Positions 38,498 to 49,393 of a DNA stretch of 64,000 nucleotides are shown in pieces. The stretch spans positions 62,001-126,000 of the forward strand of contig JALBYF010000027.1 in assembly GCA_023212725.1 (NCBI GenBank). The letters run 5' to 3'. Each line of letters begins with the position of its first letter. Positions within the stretch are counted from its first letter, which is position 1. The position numbers were made by a program, and so were the translations under genes. The notes beneath the pieces were generated by a model. That model had not been told where the DNA came from. It made no database searches and was given only the letters and a program-made list of their open reading frames with translations. The stretch is from Tranzscheliella williamsii (lineage: Eukaryota; Basidiomycota; Ustilaginomycetes; Ustilaginales; Ustilaginaceae).

Positions 38498-40309
38498 ATG
38501 ACGCTTGAATCGGCACAGCATCTTCAGCATCACCGCAAGCTGGTTCAGCGCAGAGTGCACAGCGCTGACAGCCTCGTCAAGCGACAAAACTCATCAACGA
38601 TTGACAACTCTGCCGTTTGTCGTGCCGGTGGCCTGTACGTCTTTCCCACCTCGGGCGAACAGATCGATGTTACCACCGATACCGATCTCAAATGGAATCA
38701 GGATTGTCTCGACTCTTCTGTGAGCAAGATCGACATCTACGTCTATTCTCCATCGGAACAAGACTCGTTCCTTCCCATTCACGTATTCCAGAATATACCC
38801 AAGTCCAGGCAGGCCTACTCCACCAAGTTGGATCCAAGGTGGTGGGGACGGAATCTCACTTCCAGCTCCGCCGTCAACGTCTCTCTCAACATTGTACCTT
38901 CCGGCAATCAGCCTTGGGACAGTTCCAACCCCATGGGCCCTACCTTCACAGCTGACTATACTACCAGCAGTGAGGCTAGCAGGATCTTCGGCAAAATTAG
39001 CAATTCCGTCAAAACCGCCTTCACTCAGGACGGTCAACTCACCCCCGCAGGGAAGACTGCCGCCATCGTCTGCCCTGTTGTGGTGGTTGTAGTGCTACTC
39101 GGGATTCTCATCCGACGTCTCCACATCAAGAGGCATAACAAGACCGTCGACTGGGCCGAGCACATGGACAAGCGCATGAGCAGAATCTCGGTCGACTGGA
39201 CCACCGGCGGTGACGGTTCCGCCGGACCCTTCCAGGGTACCAGACCCGCCTCCTATCTCGCCCGTCCCTCCCGGGACATGGACAACTTTGCTGGCCGTGG
39301 CGCTGCAGCCCGTGTTCCGCGACAAATGGAGGACATCACCCCTGTCTTTGCTACCGAAGGAGAGATGCGCGAGGCCATGCCGCGTGGTTTTTCCATGTAT
39401 GACGAGGGCAACCGCACCTCGCGCATTTCGTTCGCCGGTACTACGCGTGGTGACCGTGTCTCAAAGATCAGTTTCGCCAACTCGAGCGAAGCGCACGGCC
39501 GCAATTCGTCTCATCTTACGCGAACTGGACAACAGTCCGGACCACGACGATCTCAGCTGGTGGACTCGTACTACGACCCTGATGCGCCCGCTGTTCCTCA
39601 GCTTGATGCGCGATACCGTGCCAGCCATGACAATCGACAATCCCGATTCTCGGACGGCCTGATTTACGCCGAAGCGGACGAGATGCGTGACCCGGAAGAG
39701 GACAGCGAGGTTTTGATGAGTCCCACCCAGAACGACGGTCCCATGCCGCTGGGTGCCAACGACGTCGAACGTATGCGAGAAAGTCTGGACGCTGGCCGCA
39801 AGCTTGGCAACGGTTACCGAAGCGAGGAGGAGTACGACTTTCAGCTGCAAAACTCTATGCTGGAATACCCTGCGCTTAGCATGATGCAGTCGGGGCGTGG
39901 CGAGAGCGATGGTCACGACATGTTCGGCGGTATCGCCCAGGACCGACCTGCTTCGGACCATAGCCAGGAGTCGTATATTCAACACGATCACTACCAGCCT
40001 TCCGGCAGCGCTAACGGCGAGCATGCGCAGTTGGACCGATTCGGTGGTGGTGCCCCCGGCGTGTCAACTCAGACGGGCATGGCCCCTCCTTCGAACTTCA
40101 CCTCGCCCGACGAGGCGATGAAGCAATACGCTTCGCTGAGGACAGGCGCCGGTTCGGCGCAGAGCCCTCAGTCTGCTATGAGGTCGCTATACACTCCAGA
40201 TGCCGCTGCCGGTCATCGTGCACAGTCGAGTGTAGCAGGCTCTTCATTGAACGAGGAAGAAGTTGTTGGTTACAACGAAATGATCGACCACGGCAACCAC
40301 TCGCGCTGA
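38498..40309 (+). CDS. single-span membrane protein with long cytosolic tail
   Basis: 603 residues from a good-context ATG (GTCATGA). No N-terminal signal peptide is visible: the start is basic and His-rich, with a Kex2-type KR site in SLVKRQNSS at about residue 29. Residues 30-185 look like a compact extracellular domain with a few Cys and several N-glycosylation sequons (NLTS, NVSL). One membrane span (AAIVCPVVVVVVLLGILI, about 187-207) is followed by a basic stop-transfer RRLHIKRHNK. A cytosolic tail of about 395 residues contains RMSRISVDW, GTRPASYLARPS, and repeats of the SRISFAG/SKISFAN type that look like kinase sites. The resemblance is to fungal cell-surface or Golgi membrane proteins of unknown role; I do not recognise a named family. 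Confidence 0.7.
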   Translation: MTLESAQHLQHHRKLVQRRVHSADSLVKRQNSSTIDNSAVCRAGGLYVFPTSGEQIDVTTDTDLKWNQDCLDSSVSKIDIYVYSPSEQDSFLPIHVFQNIPKSRQAYSTKLDPRWWGRNLTSSSAVNVSLNIVPSGNQPWDSSNPMGPTFTADYTTSSEASRIFGKISNSVKTAFTQDGQLTPAGKTAAIVCPVVVVVVLLGILIRRLHIKRHNKTVDWAEHMDKRMSRISVDWTTGGDGSAGPFQGTRPASYLARPSRDMDNFAGRGAAARVPRQMEDITPVFATEGEMREAMPRGFSMYDEGNRTSRISFAGTTRGDRVSKISFANSSEAHGRNSSHLTRTGQQSGPRRSQLVDSYYDPDAPAVPQLDARYRASHDNRQSRFSDGLIYAEADEMRDPEEDSEVLMSPTQNDGPMPLGANDVERMRESLDAGRKLGNGYRSEEEYDFQLQNSMLEYPALSMMQSGRGESDGHDMFGGIAQDRPASDHSQESYIQHDHYQPSGSANGEHAQLDRFGGGAPGVSTQTGMAPPSNFTSPDEAMKQYASLRTGAGSAQSPQSAMRSLYTPDAAAGHRAQSSVAGSSLNEEEVVGYNEMIDHGNHSR

Positions 40310-41640
40310 GTGGTTTCCCAACTGGTCCTGGCCTTACTTGCTTAGTCCCTTGTCGCTCTCGTCTTCGGCCTTTTGTAAGGTGTTTCCTGCCGGCTCGTAA
40401 CGGTTTCGCCTGCCCGGTCACTGCTCAGCGAAACTTGGCACCTGTCGATCCGATAAGATAGCTTGATGCTGTGTTTATCGGGAGGCAGAAGTGTCAAGTG
40501 CATACGCTTTTGCCCATGAACGGACTGCCTTCCTGCCTTCCTGCTTTTCTCAACCTTTGTTTTTTAGCTCCATGTTTCTTTCGATTTCTCACACCGTTCT
40601 GCGAATCTCTTGCTTACATGTACCGTGTTGTTTGTGGTTGTGGCGAGGGGGGTGGTGTTCGCACCGCTAGGTCAAGCACATATTTGTGGGCTCGCTCTGA
40701 CCGCCTTGCTGGAACTCGCCTCCCCACAAATGCACTGTACCGCCTTCCGTCGATCTGACTTCACGAGCAACGGTATTCGGGATGCAAGCAGATGGGATGG
40801 GATGTTGAAGCGGGCAAAGCCTCTTCACGCGTTGATCACGGATGTAAGATCGTATGCGCCTGTGGCGGACGGCCCTTTCACGCTAGACTCGGAGGAATCA
40901 ACGCTAAATCTGGCTACTTCTGAAACCGAGTCCGATTCTCTCGGCGCATATGCATTTCAATTCTGTATGTTGCTGTAGTAAGTAGCCTGGGCATGATCAC
41001 CGTCTTTCCAACTAAGTGAACTGGCCTTGTGAAGGTGGCGGTCTCGCTCAGCTGGACGATGCAGGCGCAAGATTCGAGCCTCGCATTACCGAAAAGGCAG
41101 ACAATCACTTTGACCTGTTTGGGGCGTCGTATGCGGGAGTAGGCTAGTCGGGCTGCTTGTTGGTGAGAAGCGGAACGGGGTTTGTGGAGCGGCAAATACT
41201 CGTCCCACGCCTCGGCTTGCAGCGTAGCCGCTGCCCGCTCTCCACCGCGCCGGCCGGTTCTCCCCGCCTTCGCCGTCGACCAGCAAGCTTGGCTCTCCAC
41301 CACCTTCTCTTGTCTGCTAGCGTTTCGCAACGTCGCCCTTCAGCTCATCTCCGCTCCGGTAGTGCCCCGTACGGTCAACATCAGCTTCACCGTGGGCCGT
41401 TCATTTGCTCGCTGCAAGCACCTTACCTTACACCCGATCTGCACGGACTCGCAGCAGAAGACCTTCCGCATAGCGTCGAAGCATAAGTATTGGCCACCTG
41501 TTTGCAAGCGTTGCAGGCATATACGACAGGTAGAGGGTTGCCATTCTTTGCGCCCGTCAATCCGCGGCCTGCTTCCTCGTCAATCCTCAACGTTCACGTT
41601 TGCTGGCGAATCTTTACGTTCTTTTGGACTGTCTGTCACC
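40310..41640. other. intergenic between membrane protein gene and PXMP4 gene
   Basis: 1.3 kb with no gene recognised. The first part is a pyrimidine-rich likely 3' UTR; the last part is the leader and promoter of the PXMP4 gene. A short stretch around 41046-41100 has tRNA-like A- and B-box fragments but cannot fold as a tRNA. Confidence 0.5.
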
Positions 41641-42702
41641 ATGTCGGATCTGGAGAAGCGAATAACCCAGGTCGCTCTGAACCCTGCTTACCATGACTTG
41701 TTCACCATTATCAAGGTGTGTACACGCAGAGGCATGGCTCCGTGTCATCAACCCTTCTGGTCGCTTTCGCTGACGAATCTGCTTTATCTTGATCGATTGC
41801 TTGATGCTGTTCCTTGCCATGCCACCGTACGGCGCGCTCGCTGTGCGTCTGACAGGGGTGTCGAAATGGACTTGTCTATGGCGCCAAGATCCGCTTCCCG
41901 CATGCGCTCGTCATGACCTTCCTGTTTGGCCGTGGAACGCCAAGGGAGAAAGTTACCTTCATCCTGCGCGCGACCAAGCAGCACGCTCTCAACCTGGGCA
42001 CCTTCACTCCGCTGTACAAGTTTTTGACCATCGTCTTGCGCAGGGCGTACGAGGCCATGGGCGGCAAGGGCGCTGTCCCTCAGTGGCACAGCCTGCTAGC
42101 TGGTCTGGTGGGCGGCTATCTAGTCTTCGGCGAGCGGACACCGGTCAACGAGCAGGTGAGTTTCTGCTTCCACCTACTTTCTCCTTTCTTCCGCGCGGCT
42201 CGCTGACAGTTGCATCGGTTGGTCTGCGCTCTCTCACGCCAGATCGTTCTGTACACGAGCTCTCGAATCATTGCGAGTTTCTTGCCAAGAGCGGAGGTGC
42301 CCGCTAATTACCCCAAGGGCAAGCCACAGCCGACAGACAAGAAAGCGTTTGCCGCCTACGCCACCCTCACCTGGGGCGTTGTCATGTGGCTCCACGAGTA
42401 CAGGCGCGAGACGGTGCAGACGGGCATGGTCAACAGCATGGACTGTAAGTGGACTATTCTGACCCTGCCCTCCGCGTCCGCGCTGCCGGCGACTCCAGCG
42501 CAGAGCTGCCGATTGCTAAATCCGTCGCCTTTTGGATGCTATCCTGCACTACAGATCTGTACAAGAAGTGCGAGCGATGGGACAGGTACGTACCCAAACG
42601 GATGCTGGCTCGACTACCCGTAACACACCGAGCTGACCCTCGACCTTGCTCTCTCTGTCTACGCCACCTAGCCTGCGCAACCTCATCTGGCACAACGAAT
42701 GA
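41641..42702 (+). CDS. PXMP4: peroxisomal membrane protein 4 (PXMP4/PMP24 type, Tim17 superfamily)
   Basis: Five exons: 41641-41715, 41856-42155, 42243-42444, 42555-42585 and 42672-42702. They encode 212 residues, the same length as human PXMP4. The introns are 140, 87, 110 and 86 nt, with donors GTGTGT, GTGAGT, GTAAGT and GTACGT and acceptors ending in AG. Splicing joins ...LFTIIK|GCRNGLVYGAKIRFPHALVM, the family signature, and later SMDYLYKKCERWDSLRN. The protein has a Tim17-like core (AGLVGGYLVFGE, WGVVMWLHEY). Peroxisomal location follows from the family. The exon 4 and 5 boundaries rest on the good match of MTYLY and the short tail to the family and are less certain than the rest. Confidence 0.88.
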
Positions 42703-44761
42703 GGCCGGCCGTACCCATTCCCATCCTCACAGCTCTGCTTCGTCCGCCTTCCGCCCCCTCGCTATTGCAGACCACCACACAAATCGCGTCCCGTGCCTGT
42801 CACGCGGCTGCTCATCGGTAATAGAGTGTCCTTTCTCGCCCCACCTCCTCTGCTGGCCGGTCGGAAGTTGTGCTGTGTCAAGTGAACTGGAAAGTGTCCC
42901 GACGTGGCTGACGGCCGATACGGGTTTCCGACCTAACAGCGGCCACCCTGGATTTTTTGAGGGTTTATCGCTTCTCATTTTCGGATGACTTTTTCAATGT
43001 GGATTTACAAATCACAACTGCTCCTGGTGTTCGTCAGTCAGCCCTTCGAAGGCAATGGACGGATTGGGTCCAGCAGCAAGATGGAGCGTCGACCGAGAGT
43101 GTCGAACCGAAAAGCCTTGTCAGCGCGGCCAAGGGCATATCTATGCGTTCGGCTTAGGTCCGTTGTCGAGCCAGTGGAAGGGCGCAACCGGATCATGAGC
43201 AGGCAGATCACATCGAGACCGGATCGGACCGATGTGGTGGCGCTTAACCACGCATGTCAGATTCGCGTAGTGCCAGCTCGTAGTGAGAAAAAAACATTTG
43301 ATGCAGCTGAGGTTGGGTGCGCGTGCATCACGCGCATTCTGCAGAGAACATTTCTGGTGCAGCGACGCGAGGCAGGGCGGCCGCCTCCTGCGTGGCTTTT
43401 TGGCTCGGCGGCGCTCTGTATCGCATTCCTGCTTAGCGCATTGTCGATCGGTCGACGGTGCGGGTCTGGATTTGGCGACCTAGGCCAGAGGTTGAGCGGC
43501 CCCGCGCGCCTCGAGCGCTGTCCGCCGCTACCCCGTGTCACCTTCGCCGACGGGCGCTGCTCAGACGATCCACAGCGCAGCGCAGAAACGACTCGGCATC
43601 CCACCACAGACTCACGCATACGATGCCGGCAGAGTGGAACCAAAACAAACGGGAGCGTCACAGGCGCAAGCTGCCCCAGGTGGCAAGGGTAGACTACACC
43701 GAGGCGGCCGCTGTACTGCTATTTGGCACAACGCGGCCGTGTCGCTGCGCTTGCGCCTTGCCCATAACTCGCCCCTTGCCACCAGCCTTTGCAGCCGAGA
43801 GGGGCCTAGGTTGGCTCTGTTAGCTCAAAGCTTGAAATACCCCGTACGCGGCCGAGTACTATTCTAGTCCACTTTAGACAGTGGCATACCGCTTGCCTGC
43901 TGTACTTGCTCACGAGAGACTGGCCGGTAGCAAAGGCAGAACCAGCGCCACTCAGCACCCCCAGCTCAACGATCTTAAGCAGTGTAGACGACAGTGTCGA
44001 GACCAATCTGCAGTTCGACGTGCACCTTGTGGTTCGGCCACCTGCTTTCGCGCTGCCGGCTCGACACAGTAAAGGACGTCAGTCTAAGTGCTGGTGTGTT
44101 GGCCCCCAAAATAGGTACAGCACATGGAGCCGAACTGAACGAGTGTTGTTATAGTGCCGCGACCGCGCGTTGTGTTTGCAGTGATTTGCATGTTTGACCG
44201 GCTTGTCGCGTTGATATGGTTTTAATACAGAAAGAGTGCAGATCAATCCATTTTACTGGATAGTAGAATGAATACAGCTTAGTGTTTTACAAGGTCATGA
44301 AGAACAACTCGAATTTGCCCGTTTCTCTCTGCTGGCATGCCTGTCTGCGCCTTGCTGCCCACCGCCGATCCTTCTCTCTGTCTTGACAGTGTTCAATTGC
44401 CCGCTCAACCCCTCTCTCGCAAAGCACTCGCCCCTCTTCACCCAGGCCATCCCCCTTTCACCATCACCTTCACCTTCAGCATCCGTATCCTTGCCGCTGT
44501 CCTCGCCTCATCCACCCTTCCCAGCGACGCTACCATACCCTCTCCTCGTTGCCTCCCCTTCCCTTGTCTACCCGCTCCACAGTCTTTTCTTGGTGGGAGT
44601 TCATTAAGGCCGGTTCCTTAAGCCTCCCTTGTCCAACACACACACACCTTCCTGACACACGTGCATCATCCAAGCCGCCACGTCTTGGACCGCATCATTC
44701 GCTCACGCTTTTGGCATCCCTACCTGATCGCATCCTCGACACTTTGCTGAGGCGCCGCATC
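42703..44761. other. intergenic between PXMP4 and S/T-rich membrane protein gene
   Basis: 2.06 kb. No gene is recognised; an AT-richer patch lies at 44210-44300, and a C/T-rich leader runs from about 44340 to the next ATG. The open frames here are short and unconvincing. Confidence 0.5.
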
Positions 44762-46648
44762 ATGTCCGCTCTAAACAATCCCGACGCCATTCCTCGTATG
44801 AGGCGCCACAAGCGTCGTCTCAATGACGACGGATCAGCGGTTGCGCACGCCGTCAGGTCTTACCTCGACACGCACGACGACACTCCCGATCACGCTTTGG
44901 AGGCGCGCCAAGGGAATGTCTTCCCCGCCGCGCCACCTACGGGTGTTGCGGACCCATCAGACGAAGACGACGACACGACCGAGTCTACCACCTCGAGCAC
45001 CAGGAGGCCAACCTCCACACCCTCTGCCTCCTCCTCAACCACTTCGGCGAGGCCCACTTCCACTTCCACTTCCACATCCCAAGATTTGCTTGACGTTCTT
45101 ATGCACTCTTTGACTCACACGACGACCACCACCTCCTCATCCGCCTCCTCAACTTCGACTTCGACTTCGGTACGGTCCACATCCACATCCTCTTCAACCA
45201 GGTCCACATCGTCCGCGTCGCCAACTTCGACGACTTCTTTGGCCCCAGTCATTCCTGAGACCCAAACACAGGTGGTTATAGCCACTCCCAGCCCAGCGCC
45301 CGCAGCTGCTAGCGCCTCGTCCACTCCCAAATCCACCTCGTCTTCTGCCGGTCCTATTATCGGCATCGTCGCTGGATCCCTTGTCGGTATCGTGGTCCTG
45401 TCTGGTCTTGTTGGGTTCCTATTCAAAAAGTACAACAGGAAATCAGACCCATACGAGAGTAATCCCTTCGACCGCGATGCATTCCAGCGCCACAGCACCT
45501 TGATTCCCGACCACTTTGACTCAGACGACGGCCATGGTATGGCCGGTGGCCACCAAGGCATGTCGCCTGAGATGTCCGAACAGCACTACAACAACTTTGG
45601 ACCGCACTATGAGTCCGGTATCAGTGCCGGTGCCGGTGGTGCTGGTGCTGGCCTCGCCGCTGGTGCGGTGGGAGCCATGGCTGCTACCGGCGCGCACAAT
45701 GAAGGCGGTCCTCGACCTCCCACCATGTTCGCCCGTCACGCTGCTGGTGTTCAGCAGAACCAATATGCTCCCAATGTTCCCCAGGTGGGAGGTTACTACA
45801 AGGAAGGCGAGGTTTCCGACTTCCCTCTTCCGCCCCAGCATCAACATCAAGACTATCATGCCCCTCCCTCTGCCGCCTTTGCAAACAACCATCACTATTT
45901 GGACGAACCCGGATTCGGCGGACAGAGTCAGAGATCGATCTCTCCGGCTCCACAGCTACCTGCCCTGGCCGCTTTCGGCGGCGACCCATACTCAACTGCT
46001 GGTGTTGGTCGAGGCCAGCAACAGCAGCATCAGCAGAACATTGCCAACCCGTACGCCCATCTTGATCGCGGCGCTCATATGCAACCCGCCTCGCTTGTGC
46101 CCGGTGCGCTTGTAAACAACGCTTCGCGAGACTCGGGCGAATCTGGTCACTCGTCCAGCCAATCCGGTGATCAGAGGCACGCCTCGCTCTCGGCTGCCGA
46201 GACTTTAGCTGCCGGTCTGGCACACCAAAGCTCGCTCAACCGATCGGTCTCGCCTGCCTATCACCCCACTCAGCAAAACTACAACCGAGCCTCTGCTGAA
46301 GAAGCTACCTTTGACACGGCGGGTAGACCCACCACCGCCGAGGGACGCAGCGGTACACCCGACATTCCCAATGTCCAGCAAACCTACGCTCTGCCCGGAG
46401 ACGCGGACGGTGGCCACCGCATTAGTGTATCTTCCCAGGACATGCTCTCGTCCAGCGGACGCTCGCCTGCATCGGCTGCGGAGCGAATTCAAAACCCCTT
46501 TGAGTCGTCTCACTCGCCTGTCGACGCCCCCGCCTACCATCCGCAAGACCAACTGGTCGTCCGAAATCTTGTCCCTGCTGGCCAGAGGCCGATTTCCTCG
46601 GCAAGCTCCTTTGCGGATCCAGAGGACGCTTACGGAGGCGTGTACTAG
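44762..46648 (+). CDS. single-span membrane protein with Ser/Thr-rich ectodomain, Mid2-like architecture
   Basis: 628 residues. The start MSALNNPDAIPRMRRHKRR has no signal peptide, though a LEARQG site like those after fungal signal peptides is at about residue 54. Residues about 75-195 are almost pure Ser/Thr with Pro, a mucin-like O-mannosylated stretch. A single span (IIGIVAGSLVGIVVLSGLVGFLF, about 199-221) is followed by a basic KKYNRK stop and a 400-residue cytosolic tail rich in Gly, Gln, His and Pro. This order is that of cell-wall stress sensors such as Mid2 or Wsc proteins, but no WSC Cys domain is present and orthology is not shown. The ATG at 44762 is the first in the frame. Confidence 0.7.
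   Translation: MSALNNPDAIPRMRRHKRRLNDDGSAVAHAVRSYLDTHDDTPDHALEARQGNVFPAAPPTGVADPSDEDDDTTESTTSSTRRPTSTPSASSSTTSARPTSTSTSTSQDLLDVLMHSLTHTTTTTSSSASSTSTSTSVRSTSTSSSTRSTSSASPTSTTSLAPVIPETQTQVVIATPSPAPAAASASSTPKSTSSSAGPIIGIVAGSLVGIVVLSGLVGFLFKKYNRKSDPYESNPFDRDAFQRHSTLIPDHFDSDDGHGMAGGHQGMSPEMSEQHYNNFGPHYESGISAGAGGAGAGLAAGAVGAMAATGAHNEGGPRPPTMFARHAAGVQQNQYAPNVPQVGGYYKEGEVSDFPLPPQHQHQDYHAPPSAAFANNHHYLDEPGFGGQSQRSISPAPQLPALAAFGGDPYSTAGVGRGQQQQHQQNIANPYAHLDRGAHMQPASLVPGALVNNASRDSGESGHSSSQSGDQRHASLSAAETLAAGLAHQSSLNRSVSPAYHPTQQNYNRASAEEATFDTAGRPTTAEGRSGTPDIPNVQQTYALPGDADGGHRISVSSQDMLSSSGRSPASAAERIQNPFESSHSPVDAPAYHPQDQLVVRNLVPAGQRPISSASSFADPEDAYGGVY
45000..45240 (+). repeat. Ser/Thr codon low-complexity tract
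   Basis: Imperfect ACC/TCC/TCG codon repeats encode the mucin-like Ser/Thr stretch of the membrane protein. Such tracts commonly change length between strains. Confidence 0.7.
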
Positions 46649-47199
46649 CCTCCATTCTGCTACCGACAGCTAGCCATGGCCAGAGCCTTTAGCCCATGCT
46701 GAACAAGCCTGCTGGCGGCCACCAGCCCGATCCGCATTGTTTCCCCTTCCCGCCGCTTTTTACTACCTCGGTCTCAGCTCATGCTTATAGCTACCGAGTT
46801 TCGCTACTGTCATTATTGCTTTCGTCGTCCCACATCGCTCCCACAGATCCTGTTGCCATTACACTCCCGGTCCTTGCTGCGGCGTCCTTTTTACGCTGTC
46901 GGCGCAGTGCGTTCGGGCTGTCCGCTCTAGGCTGACAATGCTTCGAGGTGCCGAGCGCGAGGACACGCCTCGCCGGCTTTGCGCATTTCTTGCCTCCTCT
47001 TGTCTGCGCGTTTCGTTGTTGCCATGCTAAAGGTTACTGCTTCTGTCGCGCGCGGTCTGTGCAGGTGTGCAGCCGGGAGGGGCCCTTGGTGAGGGGTCAC
47101 GGGGCGGTGGGTGGATGCAGAGGAATGGATACGGGTGGTTGCACGGCGGAAGGCGGGGGGAATGCTAGAGTACATGCGAAGCAAGGGCGGGGACGGGGG
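46649..47199. other. convergent intergenic region
   Basis: A 551 bp tail-to-tail spacer holding the 3' ends of the Ser/Thr-rich membrane protein gene and MAK16. I see no gene. Confidence 0.6.
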
Positions 47200-48183
47200 C
47201 TACCAGTTGGCGAGTGCCTGCTTGGTGAGTGGCTCGGTCTCGTGTTCGTACTCGATCTCGATCTGGGGGCCGCGCTTGGCGGGCTTGGCGCCGCGCGCGG
47301 GCTTGGCGGGGGGCCGCTTGGTGCCGTGCGCGGGGCGCGCGCCGTCGTCGCCACTCCCGCCGTCCTGGTCGGCGTCCGAGTCGCTCGCCAGCCCCAGCGA
47401 CGCGTCCGAGTCGTACATGTCCTCCAAATCGTCGTCGTCCTCGTCATCGTCCGAGACAAACTCGCGGTCGCCGACACCCTCCTCCTCCTCGCCCTCGAAT
47501 TCGTCCAGCATCCGGTCCATCTCGTCAATGTCCTCCTCCAGCTCCTCGTCCGACTCTTCATCCTCGAGCTCCAGCTCCGCCTCGGCGTTCTTGTTCCGGT
47601 TTTCCAGCACCTGCGTCCACACATCCTCGTTGACGTTCAGCGGCGCATCGCCATACGCGCCGGATTTAAGCCGCTCCAGCAGCTCCTTCTCAATGCTCTT
47701 CTCGAGCCGCGCCGCTTTGAGCGCCTTGAACTCGCGGCGGTCCTCCCTGCGCTCGGTCTTCTTCTTGATCGAGACGAGCTGCGGCTGCTCCTCTTCCTTG
47801 AGCTTGATTCGGCGCAGTTTGATCAGATATTGTGTGATCTTGGTCAGGCGCTGCTTGGCCTTGTGCGTGATGAACTTGTTCCAGTAGACCAGCTCCTTAT
47901 CGATCTGCTCGAGCGCCTTCGAGTAGTTGTTGGACAGGCGGATGCGCTCCCACTGCCGCTTGGGCGAGTGCGCCCGCTCGGCCGTCTTGACGTACAAGTA
48001 CACGATGCCCTCACGCTCGCGCACCGTCGCATACTTGGAGTTGGCCAACGGGCATGACTGCCGGTTGCACAGCCCCGTCAGATTATATTCGTTGCGGCAG
48101 AATGTCGAGTGCGTCTTGGACTTGATCTTGTACGAGCAGAACTCGTGCCCAATGATCGTCCAGATCACGTCGTCGGACTGCAT
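47200..48183 (-). CDS. MAK16: MAK16 ribosome biogenesis protein
   Basis: 327 residues, no intron, with the typical N-terminus [21 protein letters not shown] and the Cys/Asn-rich segment [25 protein letters not shown], a probable metal-binding site. The middle has the family's [21 protein letters not shown] and [19 protein letters not shown]. The C-terminal third is strongly acidic with a DDDEDDDD stretch and then a basic Pro/Lys end. MAK16 is a nucleolar pre-60S factor that works with RPF1 and EBP2-type proteins in large-subunit assembly. Start and stop are unambiguous. Confidence 0.96.
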   Translation of the reverse strand: MQSDDVIWTIIGHEFCSYKIKSKTHSTFCRNEYNLTGLCNRQSCPLANSKYATVREREGIVYLYVKTAERAHSPKRQWERIRLSNNYSKALEQIDKELVYWNKFITHKAKQRLTKITQYLIKLRRIKLKEEEQPQLVSIKKKTERREDRREFKALKAARLEKSIEKELLERLKSGAYGDAPLNVNEDVWTQVLENRNKNAEAELELEDEESDEELEEDIDEMDRMLDEFEGEEEEGVGDREFVSDDDEDDDDLEDMYDSDASLGLASDSDADQDGGSGDDGARPAHGTKRPPAKPARGAKPAKRGPQIEIEYEHETEPLTKQALANW

Positions 48184-48561
48184 TTCGTGTGGCTATCTCG
48201 GGCGGCCGCCTTGCGCTCGCCTGTTTTCCCGTTCGATAGGATTGGTGCAAAAAGCGTGAGCTGGTCGGCAGTAGTAGCCTCGAGAACACTAGCGGCGCAC
48301 GGGTGGTATCGATGCACCAGCCCTTGCGAGTCCTCGTGGAGCGGCGATGGTGCGGATCAGTGACGCAGAAGGGGCGGCTCTACGATGATATCAGTAGAAC
48401 TGCGCTGGGTATCACTTATGTCGCGCGTGTAGGTGGTGGTCAGTCGGCCTGTAGGTGAGAGCGTAACGGACGGAGAGAAAGGACTCAGTTGGCAGGCGGC
48501 AGCATGATGTTGGCTAGCCTGCCCGCAACGCACGCCCGCTTCGCTCTATCGGCAACGAACC

Positions 48562-48615
48562 AAAATTTCCTGATTTCCCACTTTGCCAAAAATTCTTAGC
48601 GTACAGCATCACGTG
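48562..48615 (-). promoter_or_regulatory. AAAATTT and ATCACGTG boxes upstream of MAK16
   Basis: AAAATTT at 48562-48568 and ATCACGTG at 48608-48615 lie about 380 and 425 bp upstream of the MAK16 ATG. They match the pair found before NOP12. Confidence 0.45.
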
Positions 48616-49365
48616 TGAGCGTTGTTAGACCAGCGCCACATCTGAAAGCACTGTTAGATCGCATCACAAGCTTTTCCGCACACACTCACGACCCAGCCAT
48701 GAGCCGCTTCCTATTTCACTGTTTACATATGCCGTCCATGCGCAAGACCAGCCAGCTATCGCTATTGCCGCTAAGGAGTACATAGCTATGTGCCTATTGC
48801 CTGGCCAGAAAAAGCAGGCATGTATCCTGTGAGCCCAAGCCGGAGGTACAACACCATGATCTAACCGGGGCGGGAGCGGGAGCGGGAGCCGTTGAACTTG
48901 TGAGAAACAGACGGGGACAATTCCGCATCAAATCTGACTGTGTAGTTCATGGCTGCAGATTTATCTAAGCGAAGGAAGTCGGGAGGCGGATCTGTGAGCA
49001 GTCTCCGATGTCCTGCTCTCGATGCATACCGCCACCAACCCGGGCCAGAGGGGAGCAAAGAAGCGGTAAGGGGGAAAAGAAACTTCAGTGGTTGTTCGGT
49101 GGCTGTCGCCTCTTCCCACGTATCGTCATGTCCCCGAGAAGAAACAGGCACGGGACGCAGACTGAGTGCGAACCACAGTCTGCAGACCTGATTAGACTGT
49201 AGTCCTCGTTGCAGAAGCAGGCGTGATCCCGGCTTCCCACGTAGCAACAGAGGCAGAAAGAGTGACCGTGGCGGAGCAGAACGAAAGCGCAAACGAGCGC
49301 CTAAACCAAGCAGCCTAGCGCCACCCACTGTACGGGGAGACAAGTGGCTGTGTCCAGACACGGGG

Positions 49366-49393
49366 CTCGGTGCTCGGTGCTAGGTGCTCGGTG
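49366..49393. repeat. CTCGGTG tandem repeat, four units
   Basis: Four contiguous 7 bp units, the third with one change (CTAGGTG). It lies in gene-free sequence. Confidence 0.8.

Noticed and set aside
41046..41100. tRNA-like A-box and B-box sequence
   Set aside because: TCGCTCAGCTGG and a GATTCGAGCC motif are present but only about 15 nt separate them, and no cloverleaf forms.
48861..49361. 166-codon open frame on the minus strand
   Set aside because: Arg/Ser/Leu-rich with no recognisable domain, ends in a simple-repeat region; treated as non-coding.
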